DNA of 64,000 nucleotides from Terrabacter sp. Root181. Its GTDB lineage: Bacteria > Actinomycetota > Actinomycetes > Actinomycetales > Dermatophilaceae. This document shows, piece by piece, positions 19,399 to 29,382 of the stretch (positions are counted from its first letter, which is position 1; each line of letters opens with the position of its first letter). The position numbers and the translations under genes are program-made. The notes under the pieces are model-generated. The model saw only the letters and a list, made by a program, of their open reading frames with translations, did no database searches and was not told the DNA's origin. Location of the stretch: contig NZ_LMHU01000007.1 of the NCBI RefSeq assembly GCF_001428505.1, positions 415,028 through 479,027 of the forward strand. Reading direction: 5' to 3'.

Positions 19399-20072
19399 CC
19401 CGAGTGCTCGTCGTCGACGACGACCCGCGGCTGCAACGCACCCTGACGATCGCGCTCCGGGCCCACGGCAACGAGGTCGTGACGGCGGCCGACGGCCGCA
19501 CCGCGGTGCAGTCGGTCACCGAGGACGCGCCCGACGTCGTCATCCTCGACCTCGGCCTCCCCGACCTCGACGGCACCGAGGTGCTGCGCCGCATCCGGGC
19601 AGCGTCCGTCGTCCCCGTCATCGTCCTGTCGGCCCGGCACGAGTCCGACGACAAGATCGAGGCGCTCGACCTCGGTGCGGACGACTACGTCACCAAGCCC
19701 TTCGGCGTCGAGGAGCTCCTCGCCCGGGTGCGGGCGGCCGTGCGTCGCGGCGGGGACCTGGGCCGACACCTCGGGCCCGTGGTGACCGACCACTTCGTCC
19801 TCGACTTCGCCGAGCGGCGGGCGACGGTCGAGGGCGAGGACGTCCGTCTCACGCCGACCGAGTGGCGCGTGCTCGAGGCGTTGTGCCGCGAGCCCGGTCA
19901 TCTCGTCCAGCAGCAGGACCTGCTGCGCGCGGTCTGGGGGCCGTCGTACGGCCGCGAGTCGAACTACCTGCGCGTCTACGCCAACCAGCTGCGCCGCAAG
20001 CTCGAGCCCGACCCGGCCAACCCGCGCCACCTCCTCACCGAGCCCGGCCTCGGCTACCGCTTCGTCCCCTGA
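19395..20072 (+). CDS. kdpE: Response regulator KdpE
   Basis: A 225-aa OmpR/PhoB-type regulator. The receiver domain has acidic pocket DDD (8-10), phospho-accepting Asp52 in ILDLGLPDLDG and switch Lys in YVTKPF. The C-terminal winged-helix DNA-binding domain ends LLTEPGLGYRFVP. It activates kdpFABC when K+ is scarce; the phased GTCAA repeats before kdpF are its likely target. GTG start at 19395 overlaps the kdpD stop. It is the last gene before a 21-bp stem terminator. Confidence 0.96.
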   Translation: MTRVLVVDDDPRLQRTLTIALRAHGNEVVTAADGRTAVQSVTEDAPDVVILDLGLPDLDGTEVLRRIRAASVVPVIVLSARHESDDKIEALDLGADDYVTKPFGVEELLARVRAAVRRGGDLGRHLGPVVTDHFVLDFAERRATVEGEDVRLTPTEWRVLEALCREPGHLVQQQDLLRAVWGPSYGRESNYLRVYANQLRRKLEPDPANPRHLLTEPGLGYRFVP

Positions 20073-20074
20073 AC

Positions 20075-20133
20075 CGTCGAAAGGCCACAAACCGGTGTGC
20101 CGCGCGACCCGTCCGGTTTGTGGCCTTTCGACG
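20075..20133. terminator. Long perfect inverted repeat between kdpE and ftsK
   Basis: Arms 20075-20095 and 20113-20133 are perfectly complementary over 21 bp around a 17-nt loop. The repeat sits between convergent genes, 2 bases after the kdpE stop and 6 bases from the end of ftsK. There is no T-run. It is probably a bidirectional terminator. Confidence 0.82.
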
Positions 20134-20139
20134 TTGGGG

Positions 20140-23091
20140 TCAGTAGCGCTCTCGGCCGCCGCGGTCGGTGAGGTTCCAGGCGTCCTCGGACTCCTCGTCG
20201 TCCTCGTCGACCGTGCGCGTCAGGTCGCCGGGCGTCCACCGCGCCGTCGGGACCGCGGTGGTCTCGTCCTCGTGCGCACGCCGCTCACCGCGCTCGGCGA
20301 CGAGCGAGGCCGTGCGCTGCGGCGCGACCTCCTCGGCCGGCTCCTCGGCGTAGCCGGCCGACACGGCGGCGGGCTCCACGTCGACCGGCGGGGCGGCGTA
20401 CGGCTCAGCGGGCTCGACGAGCTCGGCGAGCTCGGCGAGTTCGGCGAGTTCGTCGGCGTCGACGGGCTCGTTGGGGTGCGGCACGTCCTCACCGCGCAAC
20501 AGCGCGAGCGTCTGCTCGAGGTCGTCGGGGCGCACGAGCACGTCGCGGGCCTTGGACCCCTCGCTCGGTCCCACGACGCCTCGTGACTCGAGCAGGTCCA
20601 TGAGGCGGCCAGCCTTGGCGAAGCCGACCCGGAGCTTGCGCTGGAGCATCGAGGTCGAGCCGAACTGGGTCGTGACGACGAGCTCAGTGGCCTGGAGCAG
20701 CACGTCGAGGTCGTCGCCGATGTCGTCGTCGATCTGCTTCTTGGGCGCCGCGACCGTGACGTTCTCGACGTAGTTGGGCTTGAGCTGGGTCGTGACGAAC
20801 TTGACGACCTCGTGGATCTCGGACTCGTTGACCCACGCGCCTTGCACACGCATCGGCTTGCTCGCGCCCATCGGCAGGAAGAGCGCGTCACCCTGGCCGA
20901 TGAGCTTCTCGGCGCCGGGCTGGTCGAGGACGACGCGGCTGTCGGCGAGGCTCGAGGTGGCGAACGCCATGCGCGAGGGCACGTTGGCCTTGATGAGGCC
21001 CGTGACGACGTCGACCGACGGGCGCTGCGTCGCGAGGACGAGGTGGATGCCGGCGGCGCGCGCGAGCTGGGTGATGCGCACGACCGACTCCTCGACGTCG
21101 CGCGGCGCGACCATCATGAGGTCGGCGAGCTCGTCGACGACGACGAGGAGGTACGGGTAGGTCGTGATCTGGCGCTCGGAGCCCGGCAGTGGCTTGACCT
21201 TGCCGGCGCGGACCGCCTTGTTGAAGTCGTCGACGTGCTTGAAGCCGAACGCCGCGAGGTCGTCGTAGCGCTGGTCCATCTCCTTGACGACCCACGCGAG
21301 GGCCTCGGCGGCCTTCTTCGGGTTGGTGATGATGGGCGTGATGAGGTGCGGGATGCCTTCGTATGCCGTGAGCTCGACGCGCTTGGGGTCCACGAGGATC
21401 ATCCGGACCTCCTCGGGCGTCGAGCGCATGAGGATCGAGGTGATCATCGAGTTGACGAAGCTCGACTTGCCGGAACCGGTGGCGCCGGCGACGAGCAGGT
21501 GCGGCATCTTCGCGAGGTTGGCGATGACGTAGGCGCCCTCGACGTCCTTGCCGACGCCCATGACCATCGGGTGCTCGTTGCCGCGGGCCGTGTGGCTGCG
21601 CAGGACGTCGCCGAGGGAGACGTTCTCACGGTCGAGGTTCGGGATCTCGATGCCGATGGCCGACTTGCCCGGGATGGGGCTGAGGATGCGCACGTCGGCC
21701 GACGCGACGGCATACGCGATGTTCTTGGAGAGTGCGGTGACCCGCTCGACCTTGGTGCCCGAGCCGAGCTCGACCTCGTAGCGCGTGACCGTCGGTCCGC
21801 GCGTGAAGCCGGTGACGGCGGCGTCGATGTCGAACTGGTCGAAGACGTTGGTCAGCGACTCGACGACGCGGTCGTTGGTCTCGCTGCGGGTCTTGTGCGG
21901 CGGGCCCGGCGTCAGCATCGAGTGGTCGGGCAGCTGGTAGGTGATGTCGCCACCGAGCCTGAGCTGCTCGACACGGGCCGGCAGGTCGGACATGGGCGGC
22001 GGGATGAGCTCGGCCCTGGGGCCGATCTTGCTCGTGTCGGGCGCCCCGAGGGTCTTGGGGTCGGTGGCGTCGATGACCTTCTCGCCGCCCTTCTCGCCGC
22101 CGGGACGGGGAGCCAGCAGCCCGGGAGGCGTCGGGCGCTTCTCCCCGGGACGCAGGCGGGTGGTCGCCTCGTCCTCGAGGGCCTTCTGGGCCGCCTGGCG
22201 GAAGGCCTCGTCGCCATCGCGGTCGGAGAGGTCGACAGGCTTGCGGCGCGCGCGCTTGACCGCGGCCGCGGGTGCGTCGTCGCCCTCGTCGGGCTGGTCG
22301 TCGACGTGACCGCGGTCGATGACGAGCGCGCGGAGCTGGCGCATGCGGGTTGGGATCATGTTGACCGGCGTCGCCGTGATGACGAGCAGACCGAAGAGCC
22401 CGAGCAGGATGAGCAGGACGAGGGCGCCGTAGGTGGAGACGGCGGCCGCGAGCGGGCTCGAGGCGAGGAAGCCGAGGATGCCGCCGGCGGCGCGCATGCC
22501 GTCGGCGCCGTCGGGTGGGTTGGGGATGTCGTCGGCGAGGTGCGACAGTCCGCATGCGGCGAACGTCAGCGCGATGGTGCCCACGACGATGCGGTTGGTG
22601 GCAGCGTCGTCCTGGGGAGCGCGCAGCATGCGCAGGCCGAGGGCGAGCAGGACGAGCGGGACGGCGTACGCGACGCGGCCGAAGGTGCCGGCGAAGACGG
22701 CGTGCACGACCTGGCCGAAGGTCCCGGAGACGCCCCACCACTCGCGGGCGGCGACGACGACGGCGAGCGCGATGAGGGCGAAGCCGATGCCGTCGCGTCG
22801 GTGCTCGGGCTCGAGGTCGGCGGCGCTGTGGCCGACGCGGCGCACCGCTCCCCCGGCCATGTGCGAGACCCCCATCCACGTGTTGCGCATGGCGCCGAGC
22901 GGGAACGGCAGGCCCCCGCCGCGGGTCTTGGACGCCGTCTTGGCGGCCGGCTTGCGAGCCGCGGGCTTACGCTGCGCGGGCCGCGTCGACCGGGCTGCGG
23001 GAGGGCGTGACGAGGCGCTGCCCGTTGACCCCTTGGCGCGTGTGGCCGCGGCGGTGCTCGAGCGCTGGCTGGTGGACGGACGAGACGCCAT
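20140..23091 (-). CDS. ftsK: DNA translocase FtsK
   Basis: A 983-aa septal DNA pump that clears chromosome ends into daughter cells and activates XerCD. An Ala/Lys/Arg-rich N-terminus is followed by about four or five membrane helices (roughly residues 90-245), a charged linker, the RecA-like motor with Walker A GATGSGKSS near residue 535 and Walker B LLVVVDELADLMM, and the DNA-reading gamma winged helix (LLQATELVVTTQFGSTS...). The last ~80 residues are acidic, with a LAELAELAEL run encoded by 9-bp repeats at 20421-20447. The start is uncertain: ATG 23091 (MASRPSTS) is chosen; an in-frame GTG at 23133 is possible. Confidence 0.95.
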   Translation of the reverse strand: MASRPSTSQRSSTAAATRAKGSTGSASSRPPAARSTRPAQRKPAARKPAAKTASKTRGGGLPFPLGAMRNTWMGVSHMAGGAVRRVGHSAADLEPEHRRDGIGFALIALAVVVAAREWWGVSGTFGQVVHAVFAGTFGRVAYAVPLVLLALGLRMLRAPQDDAATNRIVVGTIALTFAACGLSHLADDIPNPPDGADGMRAAGGILGFLASSPLAAAVSTYGALVLLILLGLFGLLVITATPVNMIPTRMRQLRALVIDRGHVDDQPDEGDDAPAAAVKRARRKPVDLSDRDGDEAFRQAAQKALEDEATTRLRPGEKRPTPPGLLAPRPGGEKGGEKVIDATDPKTLGAPDTSKIGPRAELIPPPMSDLPARVEQLRLGGDITYQLPDHSMLTPGPPHKTRSETNDRVVESLTNVFDQFDIDAAVTGFTRGPTVTRYEVELGSGTKVERVTALSKNIAYAVASADVRILSPIPGKSAIGIEIPNLDRENVSLGDVLRSHTARGNEHPMVMGVGKDVEGAYVIANLAKMPHLLVAGATGSGKSSFVNSMITSILMRSTPEEVRMILVDPKRVELTAYEGIPHLITPIITNPKKAAEALAWVVKEMDQRYDDLAAFGFKHVDDFNKAVRAGKVKPLPGSERQITTYPYLLVVVDELADLMMVAPRDVEESVVRITQLARAAGIHLVLATQRPSVDVVTGLIKANVPSRMAFATSSLADSRVVLDQPGAEKLIGQGDALFLPMGASKPMRVQGAWVNESEIHEVVKFVTTQLKPNYVENVTVAAPKKQIDDDIGDDLDVLLQATELVVTTQFGSTSMLQRKLRVGFAKAGRLMDLLESRGVVGPSEGSKARDVLVRPDDLEQTLALLRGEDVPHPNEPVDADELAELAELAELVEPAEPYAAPPVDVEPAAVSAGYAEEPAEEVAPQRTASLVAERGERRAHEDETTAVPTARWTPGDLTRTVDEDDEESEDAWNLTDRGGRERY

Positions 23092-23233
23092 GTTGGCACC
23101 GTACGTCAACGCACCGGTGAACTCACGCGTCACACGCGCAACACCGCCGATCTCTGTGACCGGGCCGACTGGTGCCGTGCGCGCACCCTGGAGCAGTCGC
23201 CGTCTCAGATCGCGACACCCACGGACCGACCGG

Positions 23234-23263
23234 TGGACATCCGGCGACCGGCCCCCCTATCGT
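23234..23263 (+). promoter_or_regulatory. Candidate promoter of the SAM-IV-controlled transcript
   Basis: TGGACA at 23234-23239 and TATCGT at 23258-23263 are spaced 18 bp, close to the -35/-10 arrangement of the main sigma factor. The expected start point, about 7-9 bases on, is exactly the first base of the riboswitch. Confidence 0.5.
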
Positions 23264-23271
23264 CGTGCGCA

Positions 23272-23397
23272 GGTCATGAGTGCCAGTGACAAGCCCCGGC
23301 TCGCTGGCCAGCAACCCTCCTCCGCGGTGGGGTGCTCCGGGTGACGACCAGGCCGCCCTCGGTCCGAACGCGTGATCGAGGTCGGCAAGCGCGGACC
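23272..23397 (+). ncRNA. SAM-IV riboswitch
   Basis: The leader reads GGTCATGAGTGCCAG, then AAGCCCCGGCT, GCTGGCCAGCAACCCTCC, CCGCGGTGGGGTGC, and CGGGTGACGACC closing the first helix with GGTCATG. A downstream GGCAAGCGCGGACC segment supplies the pseudoknot. This order matches the actinobacterial SAM-IV S-adenosylmethionine aptamer very closely. It lies 36 bases before the start codon of a class-V PLP enzyme, so SAM would lower that gene's expression, probably at translation because no terminator is visible. Confidence 0.92.
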
Positions 23398-23433
23398 TGC
23401 ACCGGGTGGGTCCCACGACCCAGGAGCACTCTC

Positions 23434-24831
23434 ATGTCGGTCCTTCCCTCGACGCACCCCGGCGCCTCCCTGTGCGGCGCCTCACCCGCCCCCCTCGTCC
23501 GCGCGAGGGCCCTGCACGTCGTGCCCGAGGCGCGCACGCTGCCCACCGTCGTCGGCTCGGGACTGCGCGTGCCCACGCTCCACGGCGACACGGCATATGC
23601 CAACCTCGACCACGCGGCCTCGACGCCGGCCCTCGAGACGGTCAAGGCGGCCGTCGACCGCGCGCTCGAGACCTACTCGTCGGTGCACCGCGGTGCCGGC
23701 TTCGCCTCGCGGCTGACGAGCGCGTGGTACGAGCAGGCCCGCGCCGAGGTCGCCGCCTTCGTCGGCGCGCGCGAGGGCGAGAGCGTGATCTTCACCCGCA
23801 CGACGACCGACTCCTGGGCGCTGCTGAGCAAGGCGCTGCCGAGCCGAACGACGGTCTTCGTCTTCGGCACCGAGCACCACTCGACCCTGCTGCCGTGGGG
23901 CCGCTTCCGCACGGTGCGCCTCCCCGTCCCGCAGACGGTCGAGGACGCCCACGCGTTGCTCGAGGAGGCGCTGACCGACCACCCGTCGCGCCACCGCCTC
24001 GTCGTGGTCACCGCCGCCTCGAACGTCACGGGCGAGGTCTGGCCGGTCGAGCGGTTCGCGGCCCTCGCCCACGAGCACGGCGCCCGGATCGCCGTCGACG
24101 CCGCCCAGCTGTCGGCGCACCGCACCATCGACCTCGCCGCGTGGGACGCCGACTACGTCGCGTTCTCGGGGCACAAGACGTACGCCCCCTACGGCGCGGG
24201 CGTCCTCGCCGGGCGCTCCGACTGGCTCGACGCCGGCGACCCCTACCTGCTCGGCGGCGGCGCCACGCGGTCGGTGACCGAGGACGGCACGACGTGGGCC
24301 ACGGGCCCGGCGCGTCACGAGGGCGGCAGCCCCAACGTCATCGGCGCCATCGCGCTCGCCGCGGCCTGCTCGACGATCAGCCGCCACCGCGAGGCCATCG
24401 AGGAGCACGAGGCACGCCTGCTCGGGCGGCTCCGCGCCGGACTCGACGAGGTCGCGGGCGTCGAGGTCCTCTCGATCTTCGGCGACGACAGCGACCGGGT
24501 CGGCGTCGTCGCGTTCACCATCGACGGCTGGGACTCCTCGCTCGTCTCGCAGGTCCTCTCCGTCGAGCACGGCATCGGCGTCCGCGACGGCAAGTTCTGC
24601 GCCCACCTGCTCGTCGACGAGCTGCTCGAGGACCCGTGGGGCGAGCGCTCGGCCACGGCCGTGCGCGCCAGCATCGGACTCGGCAGCACCCTCGAGGGCG
24701 TCGAGCGCCTCGTCGCCGCCGTCGCGCGGCTCGTCGAGCACGGCACGGACGCCCAGTGGACGATCACCGAGACCGGGTGGGCGCTCGAGGGCGCCGACCC
24801 GCGCGACGTCGAGGTCGAGCGTCCCTGGTGA
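23434..24831 (+). CDS. Class-V aminotransferase family PLP enzyme (cysteine desulfurase-like), SAM-regulated
   Basis: A 465-aa PLP-dependent enzyme of the SufS/Csd/aminotransferase-V fold. The PLP-binding lysine is K248 in FSGHKTYAPYGAG; other family features are YANLDHAASTPALE near the N-terminus, the phosphate loop TRTTTDSWALL, and DAAQLSAH with the ring-binding Asp. No obvious catalytic-cysteine loop of the SufS type is recognisable, so cysteine desulfurase activity is only one option. The SAM-IV riboswitch places it in sulfur or methionine metabolism. The ATG at 23434 has AGGAG 7 bases upstream; the open frame extends further up through the riboswitch but that part is not coding. Confidence 0.82.
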   Translation: MSVLPSTHPGASLCGASPAPLVRARALHVVPEARTLPTVVGSGLRVPTLHGDTAYANLDHAASTPALETVKAAVDRALETYSSVHRGAGFASRLTSAWYEQARAEVAAFVGAREGESVIFTRTTTDSWALLSKALPSRTTVFVFGTEHHSTLLPWGRFRTVRLPVPQTVEDAHALLEEALTDHPSRHRLVVVTAASNVTGEVWPVERFAALAHEHGARIAVDAAQLSAHRTIDLAAWDADYVAFSGHKTYAPYGAGVLAGRSDWLDAGDPYLLGGGATRSVTEDGTTWATGPARHEGGSPNVIGAIALAAACSTISRHREAIEEHEARLLGRLRAGLDEVAGVEVLSIFGDDSDRVGVVAFTIDGWDSSLVSQVLSVEHGIGVRDGKFCAHLLVDELLEDPWGERSATAVRASIGLGSTLEGVERLVAAVARLVEHGTDAQWTITETGWALEGADPRDVEVERPW

Positions 24832-24851
24832 CCAAGGGCGCATGCCGCTGA

Positions 24852-24879
24852 GCGGGTCCGTCTGCCACCGCGGGCCCGC
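24852..24879 (+). terminator. Weak hairpin after the class-V PLP enzyme gene
   Basis: A 9-bp stem with one G-U pair (24852-24860 with 24871-24879) and a 10-nt loop, 20 bases after the stop and before the convergent phosphatase gene. Confidence 0.4.
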
Positions 24880-24913
24880 GCGGTCGCACGGTGACGGCGG
24901 TCGGTCACGGCGG

Positions 24914-26026
24914 TCAGCGCGCGGGCAGCCCGTAGCTCGCCCAGACGGCCGCGTGGTCGGCCCGGTTGTACGCCACCTGACCGGCCGCGACGACCGTGAG
25001 GCCACGGCTCAGCAGGTGGTCGAGCTGCACGAACGGCGGCAGGCGGTTGCCCGCGAACGGCCACGTGCGCACCCAGCCCTGTCCGTCCGTGAGCTGCGCG
25101 TCGGCAAGGCCCGCGGCGAGGTCGCGGAACCCGGGGTGGCCGACGTCCGCGTTGAAGTCGCCGGCCATGACGACGAGCTCGTCGCCGTCGAGTCGCTGCT
25201 TCCATGACTGGAGCGCGCGCAGACCGGCGCGCCACTCGACGGTGTCACCGCGGAGCGGCGCCGCCGGATGCGCGACCTTGAGGCGCACCGTGCCGTTGGG
25301 CACCGTGACGTCGAGCTCGGGCTGGACGCTCCGGGTGCCCTCGACGTCGGGGTCGGTGCCGAGGCTGCGCACCGAGAGCGGGTAGCGCGACAGGACCATC
25401 GTCCCGTTCGAGGTGTTGGCCCGCGCGACCCCTTCGCGTTGGGAGAAGTAGTCGCCGGCGCCTTCGGTGTCCATTCGGCGCAGGAACGCGGGCGTCGCCT
25501 CGGTCAGCACGAGGACGTCGACGGCGTGGTAGCGCACGGCGTCCATGAGCTGCCCGGCGTTGGCCGAGCCGACCCACACGTTCGCCGACATGACGGTGAG
25601 GTCGCGGTCGGTCTTCGGTGACGACGTCGCCCAGAAGGCCGGCGCCGCGACCGTGGCCGCGACCACGAGCGCGGCGACGACGGGCAGCAGCATCCACCAT
25701 CGGCGCAGCACGAGCGTGGCGACCGCGAGCAGCATGAGGCCGATGACGACGAAGGGGCCCGCCGTCTGGAGCACCACGACGACGTATGCCGTCGAGTCGT
25801 ACCAGCGCAACGCCCCGACGGCGACCAGGACGAGGAGGGCGACGCCGATGGCGACGTCGACCCAGCGGCGACGCAGCCATCCGCGGCGACGGCTCGCCGC
25901 CGCGCCCGGGTCGCCCGAGGCGCCTGAAGCGCGTGAAGCGCCCGGCGTGACGCCCGGTGGGACGTGCCCGGGGTCGGCCTCCGCGTCGTCGTGCGCGGTC
26001 CCCCCGTCGACCTGCTGCACCGTCAC
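24914..26026 (-). CDS. Membrane-anchored endonuclease/exonuclease/phosphatase family protein
   Basis: A 370-aa protein. A Pro/Gly/Ala-rich N-terminus is followed by three membrane helices (about 52-72, 80-102, 108-130), then an exported EEP hydrolase domain. The metal/catalytic pattern of the fold is visible: SANVWVGSANA, LTEATPAFL (Glu metal ligand), AGDFNADVGHPGF, LDHLLSRGL and ADHAAV at the end. Related actinobacterial proteins act outside the membrane, possibly on phosphodiesters or nucleic acids; the substrate is unknown. The GTG start is 1 base after the RNase J stop, so it is translated from the rnj transcript. Confidence 0.82.
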   Translation of the reverse strand: MTVQQVDGGTAHDDAEADPGHVPPGVTPGASRASGASGDPGAAASRRRGWLRRRWVDVAIGVALLVLVAVGALRWYDSTAYVVVVLQTAGPFVVIGLMLLAVATLVLRRWWMLLPVVAALVVAATVAAPAFWATSSPKTDRDLTVMSANVWVGSANAGQLMDAVRYHAVDVLVLTEATPAFLRRMDTEGAGDYFSQREGVARANTSNGTMVLSRYPLSVRSLGTDPDVEGTRSVQPELDVTVPNGTVRLKVAHPAAPLRGDTVEWRAGLRALQSWKQRLDGDELVVMAGDFNADVGHPGFRDLAAGLADAQLTDGQGWVRTWPFAGNRLPPFVQLDHLLSRGLTVVAAGQVAYNRADHAAVWASYGLPAR

Positions 26027-26027
26027 G

Positions 26028-27713
<1,686 letters not shown>

Positions 27714-27779
27714 AGGTGTCCTGTCATTCGGTGGTGCTGCCGGGCCGTCGGGGGCTCCGGTCGGAGGTCGTGGGGCGGG

Positions 27780-28673
27780 TCATCCGGCCGCCGTGAGTGC
27801 CGAGATCGCCGCGCGGACGAGGGTGGTCTGCTCCTCGTCCGCCGGCACGAGGGGAAGGCGCACGGCCGGCGACTCGATGAGTCCCTGCACGGCCAGTCCG
27901 GCCTTGGCCATGATGGCGCCCTGGGTGACGTTCATGACGGCGTCGACGATCGGGGTGAGGCGTCGGTGCACGGCGCGGGCGTCCTCCCAGCGTCCGTCGA
28001 CGACGGCGTCGGCCATCTCGCGGTAGGCCGCGGGGGCCACCTGGGACGTGACGCCGACGAAGCCGACGGCGCCGTTGACGAAGTGCGCGAGGTTCATGGC
28101 GTCGTCGCCGGAGTACCAGTCGAGGCCGGTCTCCTGCATCATCTCGCTCGCGAACCAGAGGTCGCCTCGAGCGTCCTTCACGGCTGTGATGCGGTCGTGC
28201 TCGGCGATGCGCAGGTAGGTCTCGCGGGCGATCGCGATGCCGGACCGGCCCGGGATGTCGTAGACCATGACGGGAAGGTCGCTCGCGTCGGCCAGGGCGG
28301 TGAAGTGGGCGACGAGGCCGGCCTGCGGGGGCTTGTTGTAGTAGGGCGTGACGGCGAGGACGGCGTCGGCACCGGCCTTCTGGGCGTGGCGCACCGACTC
28401 GACGCTCTTGGCGGTGTCGTTGCTGCCGGCTCCGGCGATGACGACGCAGCGGTCGCCGACGGCCTCGATGACGGCGCGGAGCAGCTCGTCCTTCTCCTCG
28501 GCTGAGGTGGTGGGCGACTCTCCGGTCGTGCCCGAGACGACGAGGCCGTCGTGACCGGCGTCGACGAGGTGGGCGGCGACCCGCTGGGCGGCGTCGAGGT
28601 CGATCGAGCCGTCTGGCCGCATGGGCGTGACCATCGCCGAGAGAACACGTCCGAGGGCGGGTGTGTCAGCCAT
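27780..28673 (-). CDS. dapA: 4-hydroxy-tetrahydrodipicolinate synthase
   Basis: A 297-aa class I aldolase-fold enzyme condensing pyruvate with aspartate semialdehyde, the first committed step to diaminopimelate and lysine. Schiff-base Lys166 lies in ITAVKDARGDL and the catalytic Tyr138 in VMVYDIPGRSG; GTTGESPT (49-56) forms the substrate loop. The ATG at 28673 is preceded by TAACCT with a 7-base gap, indicating a leaderless mRNA; a longer frame starting at 28751 would add Arg/Gly-rich sequence not found in the family. rnj follows in the same direction. Confidence 0.96.
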   Translation of the reverse strand: MADTPALGRVLSAMVTPMRPDGSIDLDAAQRVAAHLVDAGHDGLVVSGTTGESPTTSAEEKDELLRAVIEAVGDRCVVIAGAGSNDTAKSVESVRHAQKAGADAVLAVTPYYNKPPQAGLVAHFTALADASDLPVMVYDIPGRSGIAIARETYLRIAEHDRITAVKDARGDLWFASEMMQETGLDWYSGDDAMNLAHFVNGAVGFVGVTSQVAPAAYREMADAVVDGRWEDARAVHRRLTPIVDAVMNVTQGAIMAKAGLAVQGLIESPAVRLPLVPADEEQTTLVRAAISALTAAG

Positions 28674-28680
28674 GCGCCCA

Positions 28681-28686
28681 AGGTTA
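28681..28686 (-). promoter_or_regulatory. -10 element of dapA (leaderless)
   Basis: TAACCT on the minus strand with 7 bases to the dapA ATG. Confidence 0.55.
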
Positions 28687-28757
28687 GCGCCAGTGCCCGT
28701 GCGCACGGCGCCGCGCCCACCTCGGACGCGCGCGCCGCTCACGCCGGGCACGCGAAC

Positions 28758-28799
28758 GGCGAGGCACTACTCGCTCGGGGGTCCGAGTAGTGCCTCGCC
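28758..28799 (-). terminator. Hairpin terminator after dfrA
   Basis: A perfect 16-bp stem (28758-28773 with 28784-28799) and 10-nt loop, between the dfrA stop and the dapA promoter. It closes the thyA–dfrA transcript. Confidence 0.85.
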
Positions 28800-28874
28800 A
28801 CTGACTACATCGCTGGTCGCCGACGTGCGTTACAGCCCGTTCGGACCTTTTCCCGGCCGATGCCGTATGCCGTG

Positions 28875-29354
28875 TCAGCCGCGCCGCTCGTAGGTGACCC
28901 AGGCGAAGCCGGGCTGCTCGTCGCGGCTGGTCGGGGCCCAGACCGACGGGTCGATGGCGGGGAACGTGACGGAGCCCTCCGGCGACTGGTCGACCTCGGT
29001 GACGAGGAGGCGGACGGCATACGGCATGGCCTGGCGGTAGACCTCTCCCCCGCCGACGACGAAGACCTGCTCGGCGTCGGCGACGAGCGCGAGCGCCTCC
29101 GGGAGGGAGTGCGCGACCTCGACGCCGGGCGCGCTCCAGTCACGCTGCCGGGTCACGACGACGCTGCGCCGGCCGGGCAGCGTCCCCATCGAGTCGTAGG
29201 TGCGCCGGCCCATGACCATCGGGTGGCCCATCGTGGTGCGCTTGAAGAACTTGAGGTCCTCGGAGAGGTGCCACGGCATCGTCAGCCCGTCGCCGATCAC
29301 GCCGTTGCGGCCGACGGCGGCGATCATCGTGACGTTCGGCAGGGCGGTGGTCAT
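28875..29354 (-). CDS. dfrA: Dihydrofolate reductase
   Basis: A 159-aa chromosomal-type DHFR, reducing dihydrofolate with NADPH to tetrahydrofolate. Conserved features: IAAVGRNGVIG at the N-terminus, MPWHLSEDLKFFKRTTMGHPMVMG split over the substrate and NADPH sites, GRRTYDSMG, and FVVGGGEVYRQAMP. It lies 28 bases downstream of thyA, so the two enzymes of the thymidylate cycle are co-expressed. Length and motifs are ordinary. Confidence 0.96.
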   Translation of the reverse strand: MTTALPNVTMIAAVGRNGVIGDGLTMPWHLSEDLKFFKRTTMGHPMVMGRRTYDSMGTLPGRRSVVVTRQRDWSAPGVEVAHSLPEALALVADAEQVFVVGGGEVYRQAMPYAVRLLVTEVDQSPEGSVTFPAIDPSVWAPTSRDEQPGFAWVTYERRG

Positions 29355-29382
29355 GGCGCCAAGGCTCCCAGACGCGGGCGGC

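Noticed and set aside
23332..23433. Extending the class-V PLP enzyme N-terminus upstream
   Set aside because: The open frame runs through the SAM-IV aptamer; the ATG at 23434 has a proper ribosome-binding site and family-like start.
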